The notes beneath the pieces are model-generated. The model did not search any database. It was not told where the DNA came from and saw only the letters and a program-made list of their open reading frames with translations. Positions 50,397 through 62,367 of a DNA stretch of 64,000 nt are shown here, one piece after another. The translations under genes were made by a program, and so were the position numbers. Each line of letters opens with the position of its first letter. Within the stretch, counting starts at the first letter, position 1. This DNA is from Dryocola sp051297175 (GTDB lineage Bacteria > Pseudomonadota > Gammaproteobacteria > Enterobacterales > Enterobacteriaceae), in NCBI RefSeq assembly GCF_051297175.1, contig NZ_JBINNY010000001.1, positions 2,728,001 to 2,792,000 of the forward strand, given 5' to 3'.

Positions 50397-51155
50397 CTCT
50401 TCGTTCCTTTCGGCTATTTCTTCAGCTTCTTGCGGCGGCGGAGCGAGCGGGCCACAGAATTTTTGCGCAAGCCAGGTCGCCAGTGAGACCAGCAATCCGG
50501 ACAGCAGCGTGGCGACGATGAGATCCTGCGGCCAGTGCATGCCGAGCAGCAGCCTGCTACCCATGACGCTCGTAGCCCAAACCAGCAGTAAAACGATGGT
50601 TATGGTGCGTCGACGTGGCCAAAGCAGCCCAACGCCTAATAATGCCCAGCTGGCGGCAAACATCGTATGCCCGGAAGGAAACGCGAAGCCGGTCTCTTTT
50701 TGCCAGTGCAGATGGAGCCAGCCCGGAACTTCCGGGTGATTGGCGAGTTGGTTTTTCACCAGTTCACTGCGCTGCTTGCGTTTTAAATTGTAGAACTCAT
50801 CGGTGGGAATATGCTGCGTTTTTTCAAGCCAGACGACAAACGGGCGCGGTTCCTGTACCCGATCTTTGATAGCCGATTTAAGCGTTTGGCCGATGAGGAT
50901 CGCGGCGGCAAGTATGGCGAATAGCATAATCGCGGCCTTGAGGCGAAACCGCAGACACCATAAAAACCATCCGCAAAGCAGAACGTGGGTGATGATCCCC
51001 CAGGGCTGGGTGACGGTTTCGGTTACCCAGTACATCGCCTTGAGCCAGGCGCTGTTGCCGCCCGGAGCCCAGTGCCAGCCGGAAAGCCAAACGGTTAACG
51101 GCATGATTAACAGCAGTCCCGTGCCCACCGCCAGTCGTTTTGCAATCGCTCGCAT
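50391..51155 (-). CDS. pgpB: PgpB, phosphatidylglycerophosphate/undecaprenyl-PP phosphatase
   Basis: This 254-residue PAP2-family membrane phosphatase has the three-part motif: KSAIKDRVQEPRP (KX6RP), the PSGH of FPSGHTMFAAS, and SRLLLGMHWPQD (SRX5HX3D). It has about six membrane spans. It dephosphorylates PGP, undecaprenyl-PP and related lipids at the periplasmic face. It is upstream of lapAB on the same strand, and its 3' end contains part of their heat-shock promoter. Confidence 0.95.
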   Translation of the reverse strand: MRAIAKRLAVGTGLLLIMPLTVWLSGWHWAPGGNSAWLKAMYWVTETVTQPWGIITHVLLCGWFLWCLRFRLKAAIMLFAILAAAILIGQTLKSAIKDRVQEPRPFVVWLEKTQHIPTDEFYNLKRKQRSELVKNQLANHPEVPGWLHLHWQKETGFAFPSGHTMFAASWALLGVGLLWPRRRTITIVLLLVWATSVMGSRLLLGMHWPQDLIVATLLSGLLVSLATWLAQKFCGPLAPPPQEAEEIAERNEEP

Positions 51156-51365
51156 CGTTTCTCCTTAAAAGTCAAAGTCCTTCAAGGATAACCGAAAAAG
51201 TGCACGGGAGGGTAAACGGGCGCATCATCAAAGAGTAAAAATAGCCGACCGCCCAGCCAATTAGGCGAAGTGTTCTGCGTTGTGGCAAAATAGCCGATGA
51301 TATTTGCACAAGCCAGAAAGCTGGCAGGCGCGTAAGGCGTCAAAAATAAGTACCTGGAGAATCAC

Positions 51366-51956
51366 ATGCAGCTTAAACGTGTGGCAGAAGCCAAACTGCC
51401 AACCCCATGGGGCGATTTCCTGATGGTGGGTTTTGAAGAACTGGCAACCGGGCAGGACCACGTAGCCCTGGTTTTTGGTGATATTACCGGGGACGAATCC
51501 GTTCTGGCTCGCGTCCACTCAGAGTGTTTGACGGGCGACGCGCTCTTTAGCCTGCGCTGCGACTGCGGCTTCCAGCTTGAAGCGGCCCTGTCGCACATTG
51601 CCGAAGAAGGTCGCGGCGTGCTGCTTTATCACCGTCAGGAAGGTCGTAACATTGGCCTGCTGAACAAAATTCGCGCCTACGCCCTGCAGGACAAGGGTTA
51701 CGATACGGTGGAAGCGAACCATCAGCTGGGCTTCGCGGCGGACGAGCGCGACTTCACGCTGTGTGCGGATATGTTTAAGCTGCTGGGCGTCGACGCCGTT
51801 CGCCTGCTGACGAACAACCCTAAGAAGGTGGAAATTCTGAGCGAAGCCGGAATTAACATCGTCGAGCGCGTGCCGCTTATCGTCGGGCGCAATCCGAAGA
51901 ACGCGCATTATCTGGATACCAAAGCGGCGAAAATGGGCCATTTGCTTTCCGAATAA
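51366..51956 (+). CDS. ribA: RibA, GTP cyclohydrolase II
   Basis: This 196-residue enzyme has the length of E. coli RibA. Zinc ligands are visible as CLTGDALFSLRCDCG (Cys-x10-Cys-x-Cys), with substrate residues in VLLYHRQEGRNIGL and VRLLTNNPKKVE. It opens GTP to the pyrimidine precursor of riboflavin. It is divergent from pgpB across 210 bp and ends at a terminator shared with acnA. I see no FMN riboswitch in its short leader, as expected for ribA in this family. Confidence 0.97.
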   Translation: MQLKRVAEAKLPTPWGDFLMVGFEELATGQDHVALVFGDITGDESVLARVHSECLTGDALFSLRCDCGFQLEAALSHIAEEGRGVLLYHRQEGRNIGLLNKIRAYALQDKGYDTVEANHQLGFAADERDFTLCADMFKLLGVDAVRLLTNNPKKVEILSEAGINIVERVPLIVGRNPKNAHYLDTKAAKMGHLLSE

Positions 51957-51966
51957 CGCATTAAAA

Positions 51967-51988
51967 ACGCCCCCGGAAGCGGGGGCGT
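51967..51988. terminator. Bidirectional hairpin between ribA and acnA
   Basis: ACGCCCCC and GGGGGCGT form an 8-bp GC-rich stem with a 6-base loop between two convergent genes; A and T runs flank it. Confidence 0.8.
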
Positions 51989-52000
51989 GAAGTTTTAGAG

Positions 52001-54676
<2,676 letters not shown>

Positions 54677-54822
54677 AGCTCCTCCTTTATGACCAGGGAT
54701 AGCGATTGCCCCGATTGAATTCAGGGTCACTATTAAAGATAACACAAAGAAGATGTAACGTTTTGATAACAACCCGAATTGACAAATCGAGCTGTTTACG
54801 GGGTTCAGGCGTGGGAAATGAA

Positions 54823-54852
54823 AAACGCCCCGGCGGGGAAGCCAGGGCGTTT
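54823..54852 (-). terminator. Terminator downstream of ymiC
   Basis: AAACGCCC and GGGCGTTT flank a 14-base loop region; on the minus strand five T residues follow the stem. Confidence 0.7.
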
Positions 54853-54856
54853 GAGA

Positions 54857-54955
54857 TTAGTTGACCAGGGTCGCGATCAGCTGTGCCCAGAACAATACCG
54901 AAACGGTGAAAGCCCCAAGCCATGACCAGTATTTAATACTGCTGTGATTTATCAT
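54857..54955 (-). CDS. ymiC: YmiC-like 32-residue membrane peptide
   Basis: A short frame encodes MINHSSIKYWSWLGAF and a single hydrophobic span ending LIATLVN. AAAGAG lies nine bases before ATG 54955; ATG 54961 is also in frame. Location between acnA and the yciX-ymiA pair and its single-span form suggest E. coli YmiC, which I recall as a similar small protein in this place. Function is unknown. A terminator follows directly. Confidence 0.7.
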   Translation of the reverse strand: MINHSSIKYWSWLGAFTVSVLFWAQLIATLVN

Positions 54956-55108
54956 AGGCATTACTCTTTATTTGCGTTATGCAATGCGGCTGAATAATCA
55001 GTCGCGAAGAATATTGCCGTGTGTAGTTATTAAGTCGAACATTGTTAACCGCGGTTAATAAGAAGTGTGACCGACCGCAAGTTAATTAAACGTAAATAAA
55101 ATGAAAGT

Positions 55109-55279
55109 TTATTGTTTTTTGTGATCGTCTGTCGAAAACAGATCGATAAATTCCTGCTGCTGTTTGCTGAGCTTCCAGGACTCCGGCGGGACGATTTTAC
55201 CCCCCTGCCGCTCCTGAACCGCGTTGTCATCTTTCTGACACACGGGTTTTGGCTGCACAACCTGCCCCTGGATTGCCAT
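55109..55279 (-). CDS. yciX: YciX, small protein
   Basis: This 56-residue hydrophilic protein starts MAIQGQVVQPKPVCQKDDNAVQERQ and ends in Lys/Gln-rich STDDHKKQ, which is consistent with E. coli YciX in position and composition. ATG 55279 is 2 bp after the ymiA stop, so the two are translationally linked. The function is unknown. Confidence 0.75.
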   Translation of the reverse strand: MAIQGQVVQPKPVCQKDDNAVQERQGGKIVPPESWKLSKQQQEFIDLFSTDDHKKQ

Positions 55280-55281
55280 GT

Positions 55282-55422
55282 TCAGCTCCAATAGTGCCAG
55301 GCGACCAGCGCTACTACTAGCCAGAACAGGCCTGAAACAAGAAAGACCGCCAGCCAGGCTTTGCGTTTAAGCTCGGGATCCCTTTGCGGTTCTTCACTTC
55401 CTGAAGGCATTGCTAACCTCAT
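55282..55422 (-). CDS. ymiA: YmiA, small membrane protein
   Basis: This 46-residue protein starts MRLAMPSGSEEPQRDPELKRKAW, then has one hydrophobic span (LAVFLVSGLFWLVVALVAW) to the C-terminus. It is nearly identical in pattern to E. coli YmiA, which lies in the same place beside yciX between acnA and cysB. It is unannotated by length-limited gene calls. The function is unknown. Confidence 0.85.
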   Translation of the reverse strand: MRLAMPSGSEEPQRDPELKRKAWLAVFLVSGLFWLVVALVAWHYWS

Positions 55423-55754
55423 ACAATCGACACCACTTATCATTAACCTGCTAACAATCGGTATAAGTAATCGTCCGTTGGGATTAATCCTAAAGAAACT
55501 CTAGCGCAAAAGCCAGCAAATTTGCGCACTGTTTACAGTAAAAGATTTAATCTTTTGACGTGAAATAAGTTATTGAAGTGCCGAATTTGCGTTACGGTTA
55601 ATTATTATCTACGCCTGTCTCTTAATTGCGACAGATTAACCTTTGTTATTATAGGGCTTATATAAAGTGCGGGGGAATAATGGGGATGAGTCTAATTCGT
55701 ATTATTGAGCGCAAAACAAAGGTCGCTTCTCCGGACGAAGAAGCGACCGGCTAA
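55423..55754. other. Intergenic region between ymiA and cysB
   Basis: AT-rich, with the ymiA promoter presumably inside (several TATAAT-like strings around 55650-55665 on either strand cannot be ranked) and the cysB terminator at its far end. No gene was found. Confidence 0.5.
55721..55748 (-). terminator. Terminator of cysB
   Basis: GGTCGCTTC (55721-55729) and GAAGCGACC (55740-55748) form a 9-bp stem; read on the minus strand it is followed by TTTGTTTT. Confidence 0.85.
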
Positions 55755-56729
55755 TTATTTAGCGGGTAATTTAATATCTTTGAACATCGCCTCGATATCT
55801 TCATTCGACCTCAGCGCCACGGCGGTATCCACCACGTCACGCGTCAGATGCGGGGCAAAGCGCTGAATGAAATCATACATATAGCTGCGCAGGAAGGTGC
55901 TGCGGCGGAAGCCGATTTTAGTGGTGCTGTGGCTGAATACGCCCTGGGCTTCGATACGCACCAGGTCCGGGTCGGAAACCGGGTCAACCGCCATGCTGGC
56001 GATCACCCCGACCCCTAATCCCAGGCGCACGTAGGTTTTAATGACGTCCGCATCGGTGGCGGTAAAGACAATGCGCGGCGTCAGGCCCGCGCGGTTAAAC
56101 GCGGTATCCAGCTCGGAACGGCCGGTGAAGCCAAAGGTATAGGTGACCAGCGGATACTGAGCCAGCTCCTCAATGGTCACGGACTCTTTGGAAGCCAGCG
56201 GGTGCTCCGGGGTAACGACAATTGAACGGTTCCAGTGGTAGCACGGCAGCATCACTAAATCGTCGTACAGGTGCAGCGCCTCGGTGGCAATCGCAAAATC
56301 TGCATTACCCTTGGAGACGGCTTCCGCAATCTGCGTAGGCGAGCCCTGGTGCATATGCAGCGAAACGCGCGGGTAGCGCTCGATAAAACCTTTAATTACG
56401 CTTGGCAAGGCGTAACGCGCCTGGGTATGCGTCGTGGCGACGTACAGCGAGCCTTTATCAGGCCAGGTGTGTTCGCCCGCCACGGACTTGATGGCATCGA
56501 CCTTAGAGAGCACTTCACGGGCGATGCGGATAATCTCCTGCCCGGCTGGCGTAACCTGCGTCAGATGCTTGCCGCTGCGCGCAAAAATCTGAATGCCCAG
56601 CTCGTCTTCGAGCATGCGCACCTGCTTACTGATCCCCGGCTGAGAAGTGTAGAGCCCTTCCGCCGTCGACGAGACGTTAAGATTGTGGTTGACCACCTCA
56701 ACGATGTAACGAAGCTGCTGTAGTTTCAT
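55755..56729 (-). CDS. cysB: CysB, LysR-type master regulator of cysteine biosynthesis
   Basis: This 324-residue LysR protein has the length of E. coli CysB. The helix-turn-helix MKLQQLRYIVEVVNHNLNVSSTAEGLYTSQPGISKQV is diagnostic, followed by TTHTQARYALPSVIKGF and the inducer site TYTFGFTGRSELDTAF. It activates sulfate assimilation with N-acetylserine as inducer. It lies between ymiA and topA as in E. coli, with a terminator after it. Confidence 0.97.
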   Translation of the reverse strand: MKLQQLRYIVEVVNHNLNVSSTAEGLYTSQPGISKQVRMLEDELGIQIFARSGKHLTQVTPAGQEIIRIAREVLSKVDAIKSVAGEHTWPDKGSLYVATTHTQARYALPSVIKGFIERYPRVSLHMHQGSPTQIAEAVSKGNADFAIATEALHLYDDLVMLPCYHWNRSIVVTPEHPLASKESVTIEELAQYPLVTYTFGFTGRSELDTAFNRAGLTPRIVFTATDADVIKTYVRLGLGVGVIASMAVDPVSDPDLVRIEAQGVFSHSTTKIGFRRSTFLRSYMYDFIQRFAPHLTRDVVDTAVALRSNEDIEAMFKDIKLPAK

Positions 56730-56930
56730 GACTTGCCATCCAGGTCAAAACGCCCCAGACGCAGGCGGTGCGGGGAGTCAGACGCGATAAAATTTAAAGG
56801 GTACGGGATAAAAACACTATATCAGTTATATCTTCTCTGTATAGATGGAAAGAAAAAATAATAAAGAGGTTATATAAGAAGATATAAAAAAACCGGAGCG
56901 CAAGCCCCGGTTTTAGGTTAGTTCAGGAAA

Positions 56931-59528
56931 TTACTTTTTCCCTTCAACCCATTTTCCGTCGACGAAGAAGGCGGACCAGCCGGTCGCTTTACCGTCTTTC
57001 TCGGAGGAAACGTATTGCTGCTTGGTCTTGCGACTGAAGCGAACAACGGATTTATTACCGTCAGCATCCTGCTGCGGCGCGTCGGCCAGATAGCGCAGTT
57101 TTTCCGGCAGGCGATCGCGGAAGCGGTACAGCTCTTCCACTAACGGCGCGCGGGTTTCACGCGATTTAGGGAAAGTGTTCGCAGCCAGGAATACGCCCGC
57201 AGCGCCGTCGCGCAGCACAAAGTAGGCGTCCGATTTTTCGCAAGGAAGTTCTGGTAACGGAACCGGATCTTCCTTCGGTGGAGCAACTTCGCCGTTACGC
57301 AGGATCTTACGCGTGTTTTTGCAATCGTCGTTGGTGCAGGCCATATACTTACCGAAACGTCCCATTTTCAGGTGCATTTCGGAGCCACATTTTTCGCACT
57401 CAACGATTGGGCCGTCATAGCCCTTGATGCGGAACTCGCCCTCTTCGATTTCGTAGCCGTCACAGGTTGGGTTGTTCCCGCACACGTGCAGCTTGCGTTT
57501 TGGATCGATGAGGTAGCTGTCCATCGCCGTGCCGCATTTTGCACAGCGGCGTTTTGCGCGCAGGGCGTTGGTTTCCGCGTCATCGCCTTCCAGCACGTTG
57601 AGCACTTCGTTTTCCGGCACCAGGTTAATGGTGGTTTTGCAGCGCTCTTTCGGCGGCAGCGCGTAGCCAGAACAGCCGAGGAACACCCCGGTGCTGGCGG
57701 TACGAATACCCATCTTACGGCCGCAGGTCGGGCAGTCGATGCTGGTGAGCACCATCTGGTTCGGGCGCATGCCGCCTTCTTCCGGGTCCTGCTCGGCTTT
57801 TTCAAGCTGGCCGCTAAAGTCGCTGAAGAATTCGTCCAGCACGCCTTTCCACTCGGCCTGGTTATTGGCAACCTGGTCGAGGTTGTTTTCCATCTGCGCG
57901 GTAAAGTCGTAGTTCATCAGCTCGCGGAAGTTTTCTTCCAGACGGTCGGTGACGATCTCGCCCATTTTCTCGGCGTAAAAACGACGGTTCTCCACGCGTA
58001 CATAGCCACGATCCTGGATAGTGGAGATGATAGATGCGTACGTTGACGGACGGCCGATACCGCGTTTTTCCAGCTCTTTAACCAGCGATGCTTCGCTAAA
58101 GCGAGCCGGTGGTTTGGTGAAGTGCTGGCCCGGCGTCAGCTCGATAAGCGACATCACATCGCCCTTGCTTACGGCTGGCAGAATGCGATCTTCATCACCC
58201 TTACGCAGCGCAGGCATGACTTTCGTCCAGCCGTCGAAGCGCAGGATGCGGCCACGCGCTTTCAGGCGGTAGTCGCCTGCTTCCACGGTAAGCGTTGTGG
58301 AGTCGTACTGCGCAGGCGTCATCTGACAGGCCACAAACTGCCGCCAGATAAGCTGGTAGAGTTTCTGCGCGTCGGCTTCCATATCTTTCAGGGATTCAGC
58401 AACCACGCCCACGTCGGAAGGACGAATCGCTTCGTGCGCTTCCTGCGAGTTTTCTTTACTGGCGTACTGGTTAGCATTGGCCGGCAGATATTTCTTGCCG
58501 AAGTTTTCCTCAATGTAACCACGCACCATGCTCACCGCGTCCTGGCTGAGGTTAGTGGAGTCAGTACGCATGTAGGTGATGTGACCGGCTTCGTACAGAC
58601 GCTGCGCCATCATCATGGTTTTTTTCACGCCAAAACCAAGACGGGTGCTGGCAGCCTGCTGCAGCGTGGAGGTAATAAACGGCGCGCCAGGCTTGCTGCT
58701 GGTCGGCTTATCTTCACGCTCAAGCACGGAATAACGGGCTTTTTCAAGCTCGCTGACCGCGGCCATCGTCTGCTCGCGGTTGACCGGGCGGAAAGGCTTG
58801 TCTTTATGGTGACTCACCTGAACCGGCAAATTGTCGCCTTTAGGCGTTGCCAAATTGGCATCAATTTCCCAGAACTCTTCCGGTACGAACGCTTTGATTT
58901 CACGCTCGCGCTCAACCACAAGGCGCACGGCAACGGACTGCACACGACCGGCAGACAGGCCGCGGGCAATTTTTTTCCACAGCAGCGGAGAAACCATGTA
59001 ACCCACCACGCGGTCCATAAAGCGACGCGCCTGCTGAGCGTTAACGCGGTCGATATTCAGCTCGCCCGGTTTTTCAAATGCCTGTTGAATAGCGTTTTTG
59101 GTGATTTCGTTAAACACCACGCGGCTATAACGCGATTCATCACCCCCGATCACTTCCCGCAGGTGCCATGCGATGGCCTCCCCTTCGCGGTCAAGGTCGG
59201 TTGCGAGATAGATATGGTCGGCTTTTTCAGCAAGGGATTTCAGTTCTGAAACCACCTTTTCTTTGCCCGGCAGCACTTCGTACTGGGCTTCCCAGCTGTG
59301 CCAGGGATCGACTCCCATACGGTTTACGAGCGCGCCGCGTTCATCCTTTTTGACCTTTTTGGTCGTTTTGGTGGAGGCAGAGTCAGCGCTCTTCTTGGTG
59401 GTTGATCCACTGGTCGGCAAATCGCGGATATGACCTACGCTGGACTTAACCACATAGTCATTTCCGAGATATTTGTTGATCGTTTTGGCTTTTGCCGGGG
59501 ACTCAACGATGACGAGAGCTTTACCCAT
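56931..59528 (-). CDS. topA: TopA, DNA topoisomerase I
   Basis: This 865-residue type IA topoisomerase has the length of E. coli TopA. The Toprim metal site is ATDLDREGEAIAWHL and the active Tyr lies in GHITYMRTDSTNLS. C-terminal zinc ribbons show four-Cys groups (CPTCGRKMG, CAKCGTAMD, CEKCGSEMH). It relaxes negative supercoils. The frame opens at 59534, but ATG 59528 matches the E. coli MGKALVIVESPAKAKT start and has AAGGTGA upstream. Confidence 0.97.
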   Translation of the reverse strand: MGKALVIVESPAKAKTINKYLGNDYVVKSSVGHIRDLPTSGSTTKKSADSASTKTTKKVKKDERGALVNRMGVDPWHSWEAQYEVLPGKEKVVSELKSLAEKADHIYLATDLDREGEAIAWHLREVIGGDESRYSRVVFNEITKNAIQQAFEKPGELNIDRVNAQQARRFMDRVVGYMVSPLLWKKIARGLSAGRVQSVAVRLVVEREREIKAFVPEEFWEIDANLATPKGDNLPVQVSHHKDKPFRPVNREQTMAAVSELEKARYSVLEREDKPTSSKPGAPFITSTLQQAASTRLGFGVKKTMMMAQRLYEAGHITYMRTDSTNLSQDAVSMVRGYIEENFGKKYLPANANQYASKENSQEAHEAIRPSDVGVVAESLKDMEADAQKLYQLIWRQFVACQMTPAQYDSTTLTVEAGDYRLKARGRILRFDGWTKVMPALRKGDEDRILPAVSKGDVMSLIELTPGQHFTKPPARFSEASLVKELEKRGIGRPSTYASIISTIQDRGYVRVENRRFYAEKMGEIVTDRLEENFRELMNYDFTAQMENNLDQVANNQAEWKGVLDEFFSDFSGQLEKAEQDPEEGGMRPNQMVLTSIDCPTCGRKMGIRTASTGVFLGCSGYALPPKERCKTTINLVPENEVLNVLEGDDAETNALRAKRRCAKCGTAMDSYLIDPKRKLHVCGNNPTCDGYEIEEGEFRIKGYDGPIVECEKCGSEMHLKMGRFGKYMACTNDDCKNTRKILRNGEVAPPKEDPVPLPELPCEKSDAYFVLRDGAAGVFLAANTFPKSRETRAPLVEELYRFRDRLPEKLRYLADAPQQDADGNKSVVRFSRKTKQQYVSSEKDGKATGWSAFFVDGKWVEGKK

Positions 59529-59932
59529 ATTCACCTTTACCTATTTAATTCATCCAGAATACGTCGCACGCAGTCTTAATCTCCTGTGACGGTGCGCCTT
59601 TTTTATATTGCGACAGCGTCTTTGGAGATCAACCCTTTTTACAAACACCGGTCCGGAAAGCAGGACAAAACGCAGGTGATTGAGATACCGAGCCTTTCAT
59701 GCAGGTGACATAGCACGACGGAAGTTTGGTTGAATGTCAAGCAATTCCGTTGCCAGATTTGCGAAAGCGTCACACTCTACCTGATAAAATCCGATACGCA
59801 ACTTTATTAGCATGCAAAACGGATTCCCGCCAGCATGGTTAACTTTTTTGCGCTCAGGGGGTTTACAGGGAGATATTGCCCTTAACCGCCGTGTGGACGT
59901 ACACTAGCGCCAGTTTTTATGGAGGAAATAAC
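59529..59932. other. topA-yciN divergent promoter region
   Basis: About 400 bp without a gene. TTGACA on the minus strand (59740-59735) is a candidate topA -35 element; E. coli topA has several promoters including a heat-shock one, but I could not place the others. yciN has a good GGAGG ribosome site just before its ATG. Confidence 0.5.
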
Positions 59933-60184
59933 ATGCAATCTACAACTCAACCCATTGACCGTGAAACGCTCCTCGCCGAGGCCAATAAAATCATTCGTGA
60001 GCATGAAGATTTTATGCACGGAATGAAAGCCACGGGCGTTGAGCAGAAGAACGGCGTGCTGGTCTTTAGCGGTGAATATTTCCTGGATGAGCAAGGCCTA
60101 CCGACGGGCAAAAGCACTGCGGTATTTAATATGTTTAAACACCTCGCCCATCTGCTTTCCGAAAAATATCACCTGCAGGACTAA
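59933..60184 (+). CDS. yciN: YciN, small conserved protein
   Basis: This 83-residue cytoplasmic protein has the same length as E. coli YciN (DUF2498) and lies between topA and sohB as there. It starts MQSTTQPIDRETLLAEANKIIREHEDF, and ends TAVFNMFKHLAHLLSEKYHLQ. The function is unknown. The frame opens at 59876, but ATG 59933 has GGAGG seven bases upstream. A terminator follows. Confidence 0.92.
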   Translation: MQSTTQPIDRETLLAEANKIIREHEDFMHGMKATGVEQKNGVLVFSGEYFLDEQGLPTGKSTAVFNMFKHLAHLLSEKYHLQD

Positions 60185-60190
60185 ACAAAC

Positions 60191-60214
60191 AGCGAGGCCA
60201 TTGGCCTCGCTTTG
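60191..60214 (+). terminator. Terminator of yciN
   Basis: AGCGAGGCC (60191-60199) and GGCCTCGCT (60203-60211) form a perfect 9-bp stem with a 3-base loop and trailing T residues. Confidence 0.85.
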
Positions 60215-60291
60215 ATTTGCGGCGTTTCCCTACGACGATGAATTGATTTGTGCGGCGCACTGATTGCCGCACGATTCATCAGACTCTCTTA

Positions 60292-61341
60292 TTACAATAG
60301 CGGCTTTTCACCACGCTGCCACCAGCGTAAAAGCAGGCGGTCGAGGCTGTTTGCAGCACTCCCCGTAAAGCGATCCATCATTTTCTTACGCTGCGCGTAG
60401 CGCACGCCGATCACTTCATGATTTTTCATCATGCCGATCAGCAGATCGTCGCTGGTGCTAACCTCATCTACCAGCCCTTTCTCTTTGGCCTGCAGACCGT
60501 ACCAATGCTCGCCGGTAGCCACGGAATCGATGTCCAATATTGGACGCATGTCATGAACAAACTGCTTAAAGAGAAGATGGGTTTCGTTGAGGTCTTCGCG
60601 GAACTTCTCACGCCCCTGCTCGGTGTTTTCACCAAACAGCGTAAGGGTGCGTTTGTACTGCCCGGCGGTGTGCAGCTCGATGTCGATGTCGTTACGCTTT
60701 AACAAGCGGTGGAAGTTTGGCACCTGCGCCACCACGCCGATAGAGCCAATAATAGAAAAAGGAGCGGCGACGATACGATCCGCCACGCAGGCCATCATAT
60801 AACCGCCGCTTGCGGCTACCTTATCAACCGCTACGGTAAGGCGCACTTTGCTTTCACGCAGGCGCTGGAGCTGCGATGCCGCCAGGCCATAGCCGTGCAC
60901 CACGCCGCCCGGGCTTTCCAGGCGTAGCAGGACTTCATCTTCCGGCTTGATCACCGCTAAAACGGCGGTGATCTCTTCCCGCAGGGAAGTGACTTCATGG
61001 GCATCCATACTGCCTTTAAAATCCAGCACATACAGCGTCGGCTTGTCAGAACTGACCGTTTCACCACGCTTTGCACGAGCTTTAGCCTGTTTTGCCTCAA
61101 GTTTGTCCTTCTTCTTCTGACCCTTATGCCATAGCTTTTGCTGATGATGGTCAAGACGCGCAACCTGCATATCCTCGCGCATCTCCTTATACTGTTCGCT
61201 TAAATTGGTCAGCCGCAGTTCGCCGCGCTGATGTTTTTTGCGCTGGGCTGCATTCACCACCAGGATGACAACTGCTGCAATCGCGACGACAACGGTGACA
61301 ATTTTCGCCAGAAACAATCCATAATTCGCAATAAAATCCAC
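60292..61341 (-). CDS. sohB: SohB, inner-membrane S49-family peptidase
   Basis: This 349-residue SppA-like serine peptidase has one N-terminal membrane span (FLAKIVTVVVAIAAVVILVV), a basic linker and the protease domain with LESPGGVVHGYG and the catalytic Ser in KVAASGGYMMACVAD; GSIGVVAQVPNF follows. E. coli SohB was found as a suppressor of degP (htrA) loss. GTG 61341 is the start: it gives the exact E. coli length and GGCGGAAGAC lies upstream. An ATG at 61416 only lengthens the frame. Confidence 0.95.
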   Translation of the reverse strand: MDFIANYGLFLAKIVTVVVAIAAVVILVVNAAQRKKHQRGELRLTNLSEQYKEMREDMQVARLDHHQQKLWHKGQKKKDKLEAKQAKARAKRGETVSSDKPTLYVLDFKGSMDAHEVTSLREEITAVLAVIKPEDEVLLRLESPGGVVHGYGLAASQLQRLRESKVRLTVAVDKVAASGGYMMACVADRIVAAPFSIIGSIGVVAQVPNFHRLLKRNDIDIELHTAGQYKRTLTLFGENTEQGREKFREDLNETHLLFKQFVHDMRPILDIDSVATGEHWYGLQAKEKGLVDEVSTSDDLLIGMMKNHEVIGVRYAQRKKMMDRFTGSAANSLDRLLLRWWQRGEKPLL

Positions 61342-61605
61342 GTCTTCCGCCTTTCTCTCAGAGCATACATTAACCCATGGAGTGTACCCGAGCGGGCCAT
61401 CCACGTCTCTCACCAACTATATACGCTGCGGGATGCGTTCCCGAATCGATTTAAATCGACGAAACTTTTGCAAAATGTTAACCAAAGGTAATGTCTCCTG
61501 ATGGCTGATTGAAATCCCCCCTCCTTTCAGGCATAAAACCCCGTGTATCAAAAACCACGAGAAATAAGACGTGAGCACCTGACTGCATCGCGCGAGGAGT
61601 TAATT

Positions 61606-62367
61606 TTGCATTACCAACCGAAAATCGACCTGCTGCAAAACCGCATTATTCTGATCACCGGCGCGAGCGACGGCATAGGCCGCGAGGCGGCGCTAACCTA
61701 CGCCCGCTACGGTGCCGAGGTCATTCTGCTTGGCCGCAACGAAGACAAGCTCCGCGCCGTAGCGCAAGAGCTAAACCAGCTCAACGGCAGCTCGCCGCAC
61801 TGGTTCATTCTGGATTTACTCACCGCCACGCCGGAGGACTGCCAGCAGCTTGCCCAGACGCTTTCCGGGCTGGTGCCGCGTCTTGACGGCGTGCTGCACA
61901 ATGCGGGCTTCTTGGGCGACGTCATGCCAATGGACCAGCAGGATCCGCAAACCTGGCAAAATGTTATGCAGGTCAACGTCAACGCCACCTTCTTCCTGAC
62001 TCAGGCCCTGCTGCCCCTGCTGTTGAAGTCTGATTCCGGCTCGCTGGTGTTTACCAGCTCAAGCGTGGGCCGCCAGGGCCGTGCGGGCTGGGGTGCCTAC
62101 GCGGCCTCGAAATTCGCCACCGAAGGCATGATGCAGGTGCTGGCCGAAGAATATAAGCAGCAAAACCTGCGCGTGAACTGCATCAACCCAGGCGGTACGC
62201 GCACCGCCATGCGCGCCAGCGCTTTCCCAACGGAAGATCCCAATAAGCTGAAAACGCCCCGCGACCTGATGCCGCTCTACCTGTGGCTGATGGGCGATGA
62301 CAGCCGTCGTAAAACCGGCATGAGTTTTGATGCCCAGCCTAACCGTAAACCAGGAATTTCCGAATGA
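61606..62367 (+). CDS. yciK: YciK, short-chain dehydrogenase
   Basis: This 253-residue SDR has the cofactor motif TGASDGIGREAA at about residues 19-30, NAG in LHNAGFLGDV, and the catalytic Ser in FTSSSVGRQG with YAASK after it. It resembles E. coli YciK in length and end (KTGMSFDAQPNRKPGIS). The substrate is unknown. Start is TTG 61606, with GAGGAG upstream and the E. coli HYQPK start following. Its stop overlaps the btuR start by 4 bp (ATGA). Confidence 0.93.
   Translation: MHYQPKIDLLQNRIILITGASDGIGREAALTYARYGAEVILLGRNEDKLRAVAQELNQLNGSSPHWFILDLLTATPEDCQQLAQTLSGLVPRLDGVLHNAGFLGDVMPMDQQDPQTWQNVMQVNVNATFFLTQALLPLLLKSDSGSLVFTSSSVGRQGRAGWGAYAASKFATEGMMQVLAEEYKQQNLRVNCINPGGTRTAMRASAFPTEDPNKLKTPRDLMPLYLWLMGDDSRRKTGMSFDAQPNRKPGISE

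Noticed and set aside
51156..51365. FMN riboswitch before ribA
   Set aside because: No RFN-like conserved helices were seen, and ribA of this family is not known to have one.
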